A stretch of 64,000 bases of DNA. Source: JBDWFY01 sp965275915. GTDB taxonomy: Bacteria > Pseudomonadota > Alphaproteobacteria > Rhizobiales > Stappiaceae. The stretch's first letter is position 1. Every line of letters starts with the position of its first letter. The notes beneath the pieces were generated by a model. The model ran no database searches. It saw only the letters and a program-made list of their open reading frames with translations, and was not told where the DNA came from. Location of the stretch: assembly GCA_965275915.1 (NCBI GenBank), contig CBDHYI010000006.1, positions 744,001 to 808,000 of the forward strand, written 5' to 3'. Shown one piece after another: positions 1 to 8,413 of the stretch. A program made the position numbers and the translations under genes.

Positions 1-8
1 ATCTCAAT

Positions 9-569
9 GTGCGAATGCTGCTGCAGTTCTTCCCGGCTGTGGTATTTTTTACAGCCAATTACGGCTGGGGCCTTATGGCCGCGACCGCAGCCGTCATGAT
101 CGCGACGGTCATTGCCGTCGGGGTCGGCCTGGCCCTGGAGGGGCGCGTTCCCATGCTCGCCTGCGTGACGCTTGCTCTCGTTCTTCTTCTGGGGGGCGCA
201 AGTCTTTTCTTCAATGACGAATTCTTCATCAAGATAAAAGCGACTGTCGGCAATTGCCTGTTTGCGGCAGCTCTGGGACTTGGTCTCCTGTTCAGACCGC
301 CTTTGCTTGCCCAGGCACTTGAGAGTCAGGTCTCTCTGACAACAGCCGGCTGGCGTGTTTTGACGCTGTGCTGGATATCGTTCGCCCTCCTGCTGGCCAT
401 TTTAAACGAAATCGTCTGGCGCACCATGGACACTGACAGTTGGGTTGCCTTTAAGACGCTGATGGATCCGCTTGCCATTGTCGGCTACGTCGCCCTGACC
501 CGGTTCATTGCTCCCCACTACTGGCAGGAGGAACCGGAGCCGGCAATTCACGGCGCCGGAAACGAGTAA
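9..569 (+). CDS. yciB: YciB/IspZ family inner-membrane septation protein, probably 5'-partial
   Basis: Very hydrophobic protein of about 186 residues with the YciB layout: an N-terminal 'VVFFTANYG' helix, a second helix, the conserved 'FFNDEFFIKIKAT' segment at about residues 68-80, and 'WVAFKTL' near the C-terminus. The family spans the inner membrane five or so times and is linked to envelope and septum synthesis. The frame stays open to the left edge and the only nearby starts (GTG at 9, ATG at 15) would give an N-terminus a few residues shorter than is usual, so the true start probably lies outside the window. Family assignment is confident; the start is not. Confidence 0.88.
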   Translation: MRMLLQFFPAVVFFTANYGWGLMAATAAVMIATVIAVGVGLALEGRVPMLACVTLALVLLLGGASLFFNDEFFIKIKATVGNCLFAAALGLGLLFRPPLLAQALESQVSLTTAGWRVLTLCWISFALLLAILNEIVWRTMDTDSWVAFKTLMDPLAIVGYVALTRFIAPHYWQEEPEPAIHGAGNE

Positions 570-640
570 GCAGCGAATACCTGTTCAGGAAACCGCTGCC
601 TGCGCTGTTTGCATGTGAGGCCATAGTGTCAGGAAAAGCC

Positions 641-1309
641 TTACTTCACCCCGGAGACATAGTCCGCTGTTACTTGCGCAATCCGATCCGGTCCAAGTAT
701 CGGCGGAAACAGGGTCTTGAACTCGCCAGCCGGTCCCAGCAGATAAATGAAGGATCCATGGGCGTAGATCGGCCCCTCAACCGGGTGTTCGTAGACCAGC
801 GACTTTTCGACCTGAAACGCCTTATAGGCTTCAGCCAGCGCGTCTTCGGTTCCGGTCAGGCCGACCAAATTGGGGTGAATGTGTCCCACCGCCTCCTTCA
901 TGGCCGCGACAGTATCCCGGTCCGGATCAACCGTGATCAGCACGGGTGTGACATCGATATTCCGCCCTTTCAGAACATCGACTGCCTCAGCCATACGGGG
1001 CAGTGCCACCGAACAGATCGCCTTGCAGCTGGCATAACCGAAAAACAGAAGCTGATACTGACCGTCAGGATCTTTTGAGGTCCTGAGCAGACCATTGTGG
1101 TCGGTCAGCGCGTAGTCGCCACCCTTTATATCGGGAAATCCGAGCGTGTTCGGACTGTCCAACTGGTGTTGCAGCGCTTCTTCCTGTGTCTCATGCACGA
1201 CGCCGTCATGGGCAACAGCACTGCCGACAGCAGCAAGAACAAGCGCCGATAAGACGGCTGCGTGCGCGGCCTTCCCAGGAAAGAAGAACGAATTCAGGCT
1301 TTTACCCAT
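641..1309 (-). CDS. SCO1/SenC family copper chaperone / thioredoxin-like protein
   Basis: The 222-residue protein has an N-terminal hydrophobic export signal or anchor (about residues 15-33) and then a thioredoxin-like SCO domain. The copper-binding motif CxxxC is present as C95-KAI-C99, with the distal histidine at about H184 in 'YAHGSF'. SCO proteins deliver Cu to the CuA site of cytochrome oxidase or act as periplasmic thiol reductases. The gene is last in a leftward operon: its start abuts the end of the upstream gene, and the gene before that overlaps by 4 bp. No oxidase genes are visible, so the target is unknown. All three expected metal ligands are present. Confidence 0.9.
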   Translation of the reverse strand: MGKSLNSFFFPGKAAHAAVLSALVLAAVGSAVAHDGVVHETQEEALQHQLDSPNTLGFPDIKGGDYALTDHNGLLRTSKDPDGQYQLLFFGYASCKAICSVALPRMAEAVDVLKGRNIDVTPVLITVDPDRDTVAAMKEAVGHIHPNLVGLTGTEDALAEAYKAFQVEKSLVYEHPVEGPIYAHGSFIYLLGPAGEFKTLFPPILGPDRIAQVTADYVSGVK

Positions 1310-1920
1310 TATTCGTTCTCCTCAAGATATTTCTGATCGGCTTCGTGCCCGAGACCAAAATGGCCGCGGGCCTCGATCTGCGCCGCTACGCGCGGATCAC
1401 GGCGGAACCAGGGGCCCTTGCCTTTGCTGTCAGGATTTCTCCTGGCCCATTCCTTGGTCCAGAGGTTGGTTTTGTTCCACTCCGCGTCGCCTTTATTGCG
1501 GATGAACTGAACCATGTAATATTTGGCCGTGACCTCCTCGAGATCGCCGATCAGCAAACCGTCGACCTCCACCGCCTTATTGCAGTAGGGAAGCAAATCG
1601 TCCGCAGCACCGTTAAATGCGGCCTGTGTGTTCTTCAAAACGGCAATCAGCTGATTGTCCGTATCGCGAACAACGCCCAACTGGCGAAGACCGTTGCCGC
1701 AATTGTCAGGACAGTCACCTGAGAGTTCGCAGAGGATATCCACGACCTTGCCTGAAAAGACGGCCTTTTCCTCTTCGGTCAGGCCCCACTCCTTGGCTTG
1801 ACTGCCCTCGGAAAAATCAGCAGCCGCAACCGGGACGGCAGTGACGGCAACCGCGAGGGAGGCACCAAACAGGCAGCGACTCAGACTGTGCATTGTGCTT
1901 CTCATGATCGCAACCCTCAT
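1309..1920 (-). CDS. Secreted Cys-containing protein of unknown function, SCO-linked
   Basis: The 203-residue protein has a signal peptide ending near 'VPVAAA-DF' (residue 34). The mature part holds 'SGKVVDILCELSGDC' and 'PDNCG' (Cys near 64, 70 and 74) and another Cys near 113. The core 'G-x-V-x-D-x2-C-x-LSG' followed by a 'V-x-K' strand also occurs in the next gene upstream, so the two look like diverged relatives. It lies between that relative and the SCO gene with 4-bp and 1-bp overlaps, so it is translationally coupled. A periplasmic metal or thiol role is inferred from context only; the family is not recognised by name. The start may instead be at internal Met 6 or 10. Confidence 0.8.
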   Translation of the reverse strand: MRVAIMRSTMHSLSRCLFGASLAVAVTAVPVAAADFSEGSQAKEWGLTEEEKAVFSGKVVDILCELSGDCPDNCGNGLRQLGVVRDTDNQLIAVLKNTQAAFNGAADDLLPYCNKAVEVDGLLIGDLEEVTAKYYMVQFIRNKGDAEWNKTNLWTKEWARRNPDSKGKGPWFRRDPRVAAQIEARGHFGLGHEADQKYLEENE

Positions 1921-2390
1921 TTCTTTTTCGGTCCGGAGAATGGCGGCACAGGGCCGTAATCTTCGTGGTTCAGGTTGGTGATCCCCTCATTGGCGACCAC
2001 TTTCTCGACGACCAGATAATTCACGCCATCGCGCAGGAAATGCTGACCGCGCGCGGTGATCACATCGCTCTGGATTTTCAGGATGGAGTCCGTCTGTGCC
2101 AGCGGCTCCTCGCCCTCAAGCTTCAGAACCATATAGATCGTGCCGTCTTCGGCAAGAACACCGACAGGAATGCCGCCGGCGGCACACCAGACCGCACACG
2201 TATGATGGGCGCTGCCCGTCACCGCATCCGGGCCGCCCATGACACCGGAGAGATAACACCAGGTGTCTATGACCTCACCCTTGATCTCAATCGTTTCCGC
2301 TTGTGTCGCCGCCATGGCGCTGCCGCTTAATCCTGCCGCCGCAAATCCCGCCGCAGCCAGAAAGGCTTTCGCTGTTTGATGGCCTGTCAC
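1917..2390 (-). CDS. Secreted Cys/His protein of unknown function, first gene of SCO operon
   Basis: The frame is open up to 2468, but a GTG at 2390 preceded by GTGGAG gives a clean signal peptide ('AKAFLAAAGFAAAGLSGSAMA'-type, cleaved after AMA) and is preferred. The mature domain contains 'KGEVIDTWCYLSG' and then 'HHTCAVWCAAGGIPVG', an H-x2-C-A-x2-C arrangement suited to metal or heme-type coordination, and a strand 'GTIYMVLKLEG'. It resembles the following gene (shared G-x-V-x-D-x2-C-x-LSG). It overlaps that gene by 4 bp, which places it in one operon with the SCO chaperone. Function is unknown; involvement in copper or redox handling in the periplasm is inferred. Confidence 0.8.
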   Translation of the reverse strand: MTGHQTAKAFLAAAGFAAAGLSGSAMAATQAETIEIKGEVIDTWCYLSGVMGGPDAVTGSAHHTCAVWCAAGGIPVGVLAEDGTIYMVLKLEGEEPLAQTDSILKIQSDVITARGQHFLRDGVNYLVVEKVVANEGITNLNHEDYGPVPPFSGPKKK

Positions 2391-2561
2391 GTTCTCCACT
2401 CCCTGTATCGTCACCGCCCTGGCGGTGAAGTTAACACCGGACAAACGTGACCTTACCGGGAACCTCATTCACATGGAAAACAACTTGGACTTCGCCTGCG
2501 CAAATTTTGGTGAGCGGAGCAAAGACATACCGTATCTGGACGGTTTGCTCCGCGTAGAGGT

Positions 2562-3038
2562 TTACTCTACGGCGATGCGCTGGCCCGTCAGGGGGATCTT
2601 GAAGGTGCCAACCGGCTTTTCTTCAGGATCAAGCGGATTTTGGCCAACTGAGAACTGTTTACCGCTGATTTCGCCGGTGATTTTCTGAAAGCCGGCATCG
2701 CCTTCTTCGCTGAAGGTGAGGCTGTATGTCACGAGCGCCGGACCGGCGGGCTTTTCATCCGTTTGCGAGTAGGTGAAATCGACAATGCGCCCGCTGGCCG
2801 TGTTCTTCCCTGTGATGTGCCATGCGCCCTGCCCGGCGGTAAAACCGATCAGTGCCTGCTGATTGCTGACCTGCGAAGCAAGGCCGGCAAGACCGAGCGA
2901 CAAAACGCGCTGATATTTGTCGGCCTGCAGAATCAAATAGCTGCCCTCCATGGCCGTCGGCATCTTGTCCGCCGCCTGTACCGCGGGACCAAAAACAAAG
3001 AAAAAAACAAGAAACAGACCGGAAATCGGATATCGCAT
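2562..3038 (-). CDS. Secreted protein of unknown function
   Basis: Protein of about 158 residues starting at an ATG preceded by GAGAAGG at about 8 nt; an earlier in-frame ATG at 3059 has no comparable site. Residues 1-22 form a signal peptide ('FLVFFFVFGPAVQA' then 'AD'). The mature chain is predicted to be beta-rich, with alternating hydrophobic and polar strands such as 'GSYLILQADKYQRVLSLG' and 'FQKITGEISGKQFSVG'. No Cys or catalytic motif is seen. It is transcribed alone, divergently from the MFS gene at 3236, with about 200 bp of shared upstream DNA. I do not recognise the family. Confidence 0.72.
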   Translation of the reverse strand: MRYPISGLFLVFFFVFGPAVQAADKMPTAMEGSYLILQADKYQRVLSLGLAGLASQVSNQQALIGFTAGQGAWHITGKNTASGRIVDFTYSQTDEKPAGPALVTYSLTFSEEGDAGFQKITGEISGKQFSVGQNPLDPEEKPVGTFKIPLTGQRIAVE

Positions 3039-3235
3039 CACGTTAGCCTTCTCTCTCAAATCAAACCGCGGCTCTCTATGGTTGCAACAGTACCATGCAA
3101 TTTGGAATATGGTGTTTGCGCCTTGTCAAATGATCCAACCCTGGGCCCGAAAGCGGTCCTGACAGCAATCTTTCTTTCGTGCCCGCAAGCCGTTACCCTG
3201 AAAGAGATTTTCAGGGCGGCAACGGGGGCGCTTTC

Positions 3236-4471
3236 ATGAGTATTGTTCGGTTTTCACTGCTTTTTGTCGTCTTCATGGACATTATGAGCCAGGGCCTCGT
3301 GATCCCCATCCTGACGACGATCCTGCTTGATCCCGCACAAGGTTTCCTGCCGGAAAACACGACCGCCGCGACGCGTCAGTTTGATTACGGCCTTGTGATG
3401 GGCGCGTTCTTTTTCGCCTGGTTTTTCGGAGCCGCCTATATCTCCAAACTGACGGATTCGATCGGCCGCAAGGAAGGCATTCTGATCTGCCTCTTTGGCA
3501 ATCTGTTGGGCTACATCCTGACGATTGTCGCCCTGCAGATGAACAGTTTCTGGATTTTGCTTGTCGCCCGCATTATTTCCGGCTTCACAGCCGGCAACCA
3601 GCCAATCGCGCAGGCGGCCCTGATCGATATGAGCGAAAACCAGGAACAGAAAACGCGGTTCCTCGGGTTGGTCCTGTTTGCAATCTCGCTGGGCCTCATG
3701 GTCGGACCGCTGATCGGGGGACTTCTCTCGGACAAGACCCTGCTTGGCGACATCGCGTCACTATCACTGCCGTTTTATGTCGTTTCGTTGATGGTCGTTC
3801 TGAATATCGTGCTGATCTGGATCTATTTCAGAAATCATCGTACCGGGAAAACCCCATTTATGTTCAAGCCGTTCGAGATGTTTACCTCACTCTGGGACGC
3901 CGCCCGGCGTCCGGTGGTGCTGAAGCTCTCGCTGGTATTCTTTTTCGCCCAACTGGTTCTGAACGCGTTTTATGTCTTCATGGACAACTACTATTTCGTC
4001 CGTTTCCGGTTCGACACACTTCAGAACGCCATCGCCCTTGTCGTGCTCGGTGCAGCCATGGCCGTGACAAGCGGCTATCTCGTCAGTCCGGTCAATCAGC
4101 GGTTTAAGAAAATACCGATCATCTACACCTGTCTGGTGATCATGGTCGTCAGCGCTGTGCTGACAATTCTCAACACAGTCCTGCTGATCGCCTATGTGCT
4201 GATCGTTCCCTACATCGCCGCTTTTGCGATCTACTATCCGACAATCCTGACCATGTTCTCCGAAGCGGTCAGCGAGGCCGAACAGGGTTGGGTGATGGGA
4301 GTCACGATCGCGCTCTACACCCTGGGCAACGGCCTGATTTCGATTGCGGGCGGTCGCCTGATGTCGGTCAGTACCGATATGCCGTTTTACATCGCCATCG
4401 GCAGCGCTTTGATCGCGGCCTTCTTTATGCTGACGCTGTGGCGAGGTGACGATATGCAGAAATTGAGCTGA
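3236..4471 (+). CDS. MFS transporter, drug/proton antiporter-like
   Basis: Protein of about 411 residues with 12 hydrophobic segments. The N-terminal half has 'SKLTDSIGRKEGIL', the MFS motif A loop between helices 2 and 3, and 'GFTAGNQPIAQAALIDM', the motif C-like antiporter helix region, which suggests export. The ATG at 3236 directly begins helix 1 ('SIVRFSLLFVVFMDIMSQG'); the upstream extension to 3179 is not membrane-like. The substrate cannot be read from sequence. It is divergent from a small secreted-protein gene and is followed by a convergent acetyltransferase gene, so it is probably monocistronic. Confidence 0.88.
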   Translation: MSIVRFSLLFVVFMDIMSQGLVIPILTTILLDPAQGFLPENTTAATRQFDYGLVMGAFFFAWFFGAAYISKLTDSIGRKEGILICLFGNLLGYILTIVALQMNSFWILLVARIISGFTAGNQPIAQAALIDMSENQEQKTRFLGLVLFAISLGLMVGPLIGGLLSDKTLLGDIASLSLPFYVVSLMVVLNIVLIWIYFRNHRTGKTPFMFKPFEMFTSLWDAARRPVVLKLSLVFFFAQLVLNAFYVFMDNYYFVRFRFDTLQNAIALVVLGAAMAVTSGYLVSPVNQRFKKIPIIYTCLVIMVVSAVLTILNTVLLIAYVLIVPYIAAFAIYYPTILTMFSEAVSEAEQGWVMGVTIALYTLGNGLISIAGGRLMSVSTDMPFYIAIGSALIAAFFMLTLWRGDDMQKLS

Positions 4472-4495
4472 TACGGTATCTATTTGTAACGTTAG

Positions 4496-4511
4496 GGTGT
4501 GGACCCATAAA
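4496..4511. repeat. 16-bp sequence repeated in inverted orientation at 25799-25814
   Basis: GGTGTGGACCCATAAA lies here, between the convergent MFS and acetyltransferase genes, and its exact reverse complement lies at 25799-25814 next to a truncated HxlR gene. A 16-bp exact match 21 kb apart is unlikely by chance. It resembles the outer end of an insertion element (IS5 group) left behind after deletion, but no transposase remnant was identified beside either copy. The identity as an IS end is inferred. Confidence 0.45.
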
Positions 4512-4558
4512 GCAGACTGTCCGAATATGCGCTGTCGGCCGGACGCAGGAGACCGGGA

Positions 4559-5017
4559 TCACATCGCCTTGGCCATCTCTGACGTCAAATGCCAGCCAAA
4601 GCGCTCATATGCCGTCCGTCCCCGGGCTGTCGCATGCAAAACGGCATAACGTATGCCACGGTCGGCAAATGCTTTTTCCGCCCGGTCCATCAGATCGCGG
4701 GCGATGCCTCTTCTTCGGTACTCCGGGTCCACAAACATATTCAGCACGTAACCACGGCGGTCATCGACCGGATGCAGGGGATGGGGCGGCCAGTCCAGCA
4801 CCATCAATCCGATGCCGGCAATTACCCGATTGTCGTCTTCCGCGACATATCCAAAATAGTCGCCATTTTCGAGCCGAGGCTGCAGCCAACGACGAAAATT
4901 GCGGTCCATCTCAACGAGCTCATCCGCGGTGCGTTTGCCGCCATCGGAAAACATGGCCACACGATGAGAACAGATAAGATCGAGATCGGAAGGAATGACC
5001 GGCCGAACGTGAAACAT
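4559..5017 (-). CDS. GNAT family N-acetyltransferase
   Basis: Protein of about 152 residues with a standard acetyl-CoA-dependent GNAT fold: an N-terminal 'VRPVIPSDLDLICSH' start, the beta4-alpha3 acetyl-CoA pocket 'MFVDPEYRRRGIARDLMDRA' (V-x3-R-R-x-G-I-A) and a C-terminal 'LHATARGRTAYERFGW'. The substrate is unknown. The frame is also open to a GTG at 5065 that would overlap the serine hydrolase stop by 4 bp (GTGA); I favour the ATG at 5017 because the fold begins there, but coupling through 5065 is possible. It is co-transcribed with the hydrolase upstream. Confidence 0.85.
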   Translation of the reverse strand: MFHVRPVIPSDLDLICSHRVAMFSDGGKRTADELVEMDRNFRRWLQPRLENGDYFGYVAEDDNRVIAGIGLMVLDWPPHPLHPVDDRRGYVLNMFVDPEYRRRGIARDLMDRAEKAFADRGIRYAVLHATARGRTAYERFGWHLTSEMAKAM

Positions 5018-5061
5018 ACCCCTGTTTAACGCAGCGGAGCGGTTTCGCAACAGATAACATG

Positions 5062-6255
5062 TCACCCGTCGATACGACGTACCAAGGTCTCTTTTCGCAT
5101 AATCGCCCGCCAGGCGGCATAGAGCGTTGAGTGCAGCAACTGACGCCTTGCGCCGAACCGGACCACGACAAGGTCCTTCTCCGGCATCATGTAGACGATC
5201 TGGCCGCCGGTGCCGGCCATAAAGCTGAAGGCTCCGTGTACGGACTGTCCCTCCCGATCGAGCACGTTGTGAAAAAGATGCAACCCATAGCGCCCCGCGT
5301 GACGTCCGGCTTTCGAAACGGATGTGCCGAAGTAGGCCTGCCAGAGGTCCGATGACAGGAAGGGATCACCGGGCCGGCCGTTTTTCATCAGAAAGGTTCC
5401 GACCCTGAGCCAATCGCCAGCCGTCGCATAGATGCAGCAATAGGCCGTGACGCCAAGGTCCTCATGGTACCGGCGCCAGTCGGCCCGGCCCGCGCCGGAG
5501 GGCTGCCAGATCTTTTCATCAAGGATTGTTTCCAGCGGTTTTCCATAGCTTCGCGAAAGCACGGCACCCAGGATTGCGGTGTTGACATTCTGATAGCTGT
5601 ATTCACCCACTTTTTGCGGATCACTTCGGAGTTCGGCACCAACCGCACTGAGCCCGCCCATATGCAGCCGGGCAATCGGGCTGAACAAGCCGAACGCGAT
5701 GGCTTCGATGTCCTTTGCGTTCTGCGTGGTAACCGGATCTCCGTTGCCCGACTCCGCGCCGACACCGCTGCGCATCGTCAAAAATGCACGAAGCGGAACC
5801 TTCTGAAAATCGGCATTGCCGATCCCGGGGAGATACTGTCCGACCGGGTCGTTGAGGCTGGCTATCCGGCCTTCCGACACGGCTTTAAGCACTAGGGCAC
5901 CAATCAGGCTCTTGATCATCGAGTATGAATTGAGACGCGTTTCCGGCGTGATCCCATCCCCATAATGAGCCAGGCGTACACTGCCGCCCTGATAGACCAA
6001 AAGCGCGCGGCCGCCACTGTCGCCGAACAGTCTTTTGCTCCAATCGTTCAGCTTGCCGACCGGTTCGACCTGAACGGGAGACCCCGCCCCTTCAAGCACC
6101 GCAAAACTGCCAGGCGCCGGCCAGATCGCCCTGGGAAAGCCTTCCATGACGAGACGCGGCAGGTACGGCGCGGCAATGACTGTGAACATCGAACCGGCCA
6201 ATAGAAGAAGAAAGAAGGAAATGATGAGGTGGCGAACTGTTTTTGCGCAAAACAA
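5062..6255 (-). CDS. Membrane-anchored serine hydrolase, class C beta-lactamase family
   Basis: The 397-residue protein has an N-terminal signal anchor (about residues 9-30). The beta-lactamase/transpeptidase-like domain shows the catalytic S-x-x-K as S112-M-I-K115 and the Y-x-N as Y221-Q-N223; 'FSFMAGTGGQ' occupies the place of the third motif. Such proteins (AmpC-like, EstB-like, ClbP-like) are periplasmic esterases or peptidases far more often than true beta-lactamases, and nothing here indicates antibiotic hydrolysis. It is the first gene of a two-gene leftward unit with the acetyltransferase. Upstream, 6256-6409 holds no recognisable gene. Confidence 0.88.
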   Translation of the reverse strand: MFCAKTVRHLIISFFLLLLAGSMFTVIAAPYLPRLVMEGFPRAIWPAPGSFAVLEGAGSPVQVEPVGKLNDWSKRLFGDSGGRALLVYQGGSVRLAHYGDGITPETRLNSYSMIKSLIGALVLKAVSEGRIASLNDPVGQYLPGIGNADFQKVPLRAFLTMRSGVGAESGNGDPVTTQNAKDIEAIAFGLFSPIARLHMGGLSAVGAELRSDPQKVGEYSYQNVNTAILGAVLSRSYGKPLETILDEKIWQPSGAGRADWRRYHEDLGVTAYCCIYATAGDWLRVGTFLMKNGRPGDPFLSSDLWQAYFGTSVSKAGRHAGRYGLHLFHNVLDREGQSVHGAFSFMAGTGGQIVYMMPEKDLVVVRFGARRQLLHSTLYAAWRAIMRKETLVRRIDG

Positions 6256-6409
6256 AGTGCGGACACTCCAAGACTAAAGGAAATGTCTCACACACCTACC
6301 AAAAAAATGTCTCAACCAGCGCTGATTTCCGCCGCAGAATTCCCGCAGGATCTGCGCAGATTGATCACAGGCAAGAGCACATTGAAGCCGTGCTCATCGG
6401 GAAGGCCGA

Positions 6410-6820
6410 TCAGTCCCGGCTGTATTCTGCAACAAAGTTGCGAAATACATCATCCATCTTCTTTAGGTCCACAATCTCATCGAGATTTTCCAGAAGGACG
6501 ACAAGCAGATAGTTGTTTCCCAAACCGTAGGCATCGTTCAGTTTCCTGAGGCGCTCATAAGCTGCCTCCGTCAGATTCATCTGTCGCCGCACAGGCAGCG
6601 GCAGGCGTTTCGGTCCGGCTTTCATCGCTCTCTTCTCCACATCCGGACAAGGGGTTTGTGTCCCCTCCCCGCGCTCTTCAATTTCCTTTGTCCGACGCCA
6701 GAAAACAGCATGCAGCGCCGCCATACCACCATCGGGCGGAGCATTTTGAACGACGGCGCAGCGGCTTGCGAAATCATCAAGATCAGGAAGGTCGCCGCCC
6801 CTTTTGGTCTTCTGGCGCAA
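6410..6820 (-). CDS. Small protein overlapping the ECF sigma gene, unknown function
   Basis: The frame of about 136 residues overlaps the end of the sigma factor gene by up to 38 bp. The upstream start is a TTG and the first ATG is at 6724, so the N-terminus is uncertain. The N-terminal half is rich in Arg and Pro. The C-terminal half ('MNLTEAAYERLRKLNDAYGLG' then an acidic helix 'ENLDEIVDLKKMDDVF') has the look of a ribbon-helix-helix or small helical regulator. There is no membrane segment, so a classical transmembrane anti-sigma factor is unlikely. Overlap with the sigma gene suggests coupled translation and a soluble partner role, which is inference. Confidence 0.62.
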   Translation of the reverse strand: MRQKTKRGGDLPDLDDFASRCAVVQNAPPDGGMAALHAVFWRRTKEIEERGEGTQTPCPDVEKRAMKAGPKRLPLPVRRQMNLTEAAYERLRKLNDAYGLGNNYLLVVLLENLDEIVDLKKMDDVFRNFVAEYSRD

Positions 6821-7508
6821 TCGCGCGCAGACCCTTGCATTGATGACAAATGCCCTGCTTGTTCACAAGAGCGCACAGGCCTTCATATTTTTCGCCCATA
6901 CTGCGGCGGGCCGCAGACAGGCGATGCCTGAGCACACTCTCTGAGATACCAAGCGCGCTGGCCGCCTCCCGTCCAGACATGCCGATCACCTCACGCAAGA
7001 CAAGCGCGGCCAGTTCATCGGGCGGCAGAGACCGCCCGACGCAGGTAAAGCAGTGGGCGATATGTTTACGCACTTTGAACGCAAAGTCCGGATCGGAATA
7101 GGCCGCCATAACCTCACCGGAGAGCTCTTCCGAAGCCGCGCACAGTTTGGCGTAGGCCACCTGCGCTTCCGTTCGCCAGCGTTTCTGCCGGCGCAGATGG
7201 TTCACAGCTTTTCGCGAAGCGATTGTCGTCACCCGGGTGCTAAAAGAGGCCTCTTCCCTGAATTCAGTCAGTTTTTCAACCGCCTGAACGATGGCATCCT
7301 GTACAATATCTTCGGTATCTTCGGGATGGCCGATCATCCGCCGTACCACGCGATACGCCTGTGGCATTGCGGACGCAATGAGATGCTCCATCGCCGCCGC
7401 GTCGCCCTCTTTGGCACGCCTCAGCAGATCAACTTTTGACCTCAATATGGTCTCCGGCTGAAAAACTATATTCATTGGACGTTTCATTGCGAATGTTCCG
7501 CCAAACAT
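6783..7508 (-). CDS. ECF-type sigma-70 family RNA polymerase sigma factor with Cys-rich tail
   Basis: The 241-residue protein carries sigma region 2 ('HPEDTEDIVQDAIVQAVEKL', then 'FSTRVTTIASRKAVNHLRR', about residues 62-106) and region 4 ('LPPDELAALVLREVIGMSG' with the helix-turn-helix 'GREAASALGISESVLRHRL'). After region 4 comes 'YEGLCALVNKQGICHQCKGLR', a three-Cys tail with C-x2-C that could bind zinc and sense redox. No membrane anti-sigma factor adjoins it; instead a small soluble protein gene overlaps its 3' end. The start may be at internal Met 8 or 12 rather than the first Met. Confidence 0.88.
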   Translation of the reverse strand: MFGGTFAMKRPMNIVFQPETILRSKVDLLRRAKEGDAAAMEHLIASAMPQAYRVVRRMIGHPEDTEDIVQDAIVQAVEKLTEFREEASFSTRVTTIASRKAVNHLRRQKRWRTEAQVAYAKLCAASEELSGEVMAAYSDPDFAFKVRKHIAHCFTCVGRSLPPDELAALVLREVIGMSGREAASALGISESVLRHRLSAARRSMGEKYEGLCALVNKQGICHQCKGLRAIAPEDQKGRRPS

Positions 7509-7657
7509 CTGAAATACCGTTTATTTTTTCGATGCAGATGCTCTTGGGGCCGGTATTGGCCCGACTGAATAAATCGGAGGAACCGTCACGCTTTGAGGTT
7601 GACAGCCCTCGCCTATAAATTGCAATACTGTTCCCGTAACACAGAATACCGACAGTA

Positions 7658-7900
7658 TTATCGGGGGTTGTATGTCTTGAAGTCAGTCAGGACCTCCACA
7701 TTCAATTTGGAGAACGCCTGAGATAGTAAAGCTGATTTTAATTCAAATAGTTGAACACAAGTGATGAGTACCTTGCGCAATCCGCGCGCGCATTTTCCGG
7801 CTGAGTTCCAATAACGCTGTTTATCCCATTCGACAATAACGACCGTACCGGTGCGGTCACCCATGATGGCTGAAACTTCTACTTTTGGTTGATTTTGCAT
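7658..7900 (-). CDS. Small hypothetical protein (80 aa)
   Basis: Eighty residues with a strong ribosome-binding site (AAGGAGG about 8 nt before the ATG), which is the main reason to accept the gene. The N-terminal part ('KVEVSAIMGDRTGTVVIVEWD') looks like a short beta sheet, followed by a Lys/Arg-rich middle and a helical end. No known domain is recognised. It is divergent from the secreted protein gene at 7959, with 58 bp between the two start codons. Confidence 0.6.
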   Translation of the reverse strand: MQNQPKVEVSAIMGDRTGTVVIVEWDKQRYWNSAGKCARGLRKVLITCVQLFELKSALLSQAFSKLNVEVLTDFKTYNPR

Positions 7901-7958
7901 CCTCTGTCCTCCTTCCTCTGATGAAATCAGACCTGTCCAACTTCAGGAATCCAAGTCA

Positions 7959-8357
7959 ATGCTGAGACTTCTTTGCTTCACCACACTGCTCTTCGCTCTG
8001 ATTACGCCGGCGACTGCGGAAACCAAATCGCTCGATATCAAAGCAAACCGGGCAACCGGCATCGATTTCTTCGCGGTCTATGGCGAGCACACATGCTATG
8101 GCGCCGAGTTGCCGAGGTTGAAAATCAGAAAGCAGCCGGCAAACGGAAAAATCCGTTTTGAAAAATATACCCACACATTTTCAGAGGACTCCACGAAATG
8201 TCCCGGCGCTAAAATCAAGGGCATGGTCGTTATTTATACGCCCAATAGAGGCTATCGAGGAGACGATACTTTCACAGTCAGCTACGGATACGCCCGTTAT
8301 TATGGCAGCGGCCGCATGCGGCAGAAATCTTTCAAATATAATTTAACGGTGAAGTAA
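7959..8357 (+). CDS. Small secreted beta-sandwich protein, Ig/cadherin-like
   Basis: The 132-residue protein has a clear signal peptide ('LCFTTLLFALITPATA' then 'ETK'). The mature domain of about 110 residues has the pattern of bacterial Ig/cadherin-like repeats: 'LKIRKQPANGKIRF', then 'VVIYTPNRGYRGDDTFTVSYGY', the 'Y-x-P-x3-Y-x-G-x-D-x-F-x-Y' signature. Two Cys (in 'HTCYGAE' and 'TKCPGAK') could form a disulfide. A single such domain suggests a small periplasmic or secreted binding protein. Partner and function are unknown. Confidence 0.72.
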   Translation: MLRLLCFTTLLFALITPATAETKSLDIKANRATGIDFFAVYGEHTCYGAELPRLKIRKQPANGKIRFEKYTHTFSEDSTKCPGAKIKGMVVIYTPNRGYRGDDTFTVSYGYARYYGSGRMRQKSFKYNLTVK

Positions 8358-8413
8358 TCCGGGTGCCGGGGATAAACGCGGTTGCTGCCGTCGTCGGATC
8401 CGGGTGTTTACAA

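Noticed and set aside
4510..4558. Terminator between the MFS and acetyltransferase genes
   Set aside because: GTCCG and CGGAC can pair, but the stem is 5 bp with a 16-nt loop and no T-run.
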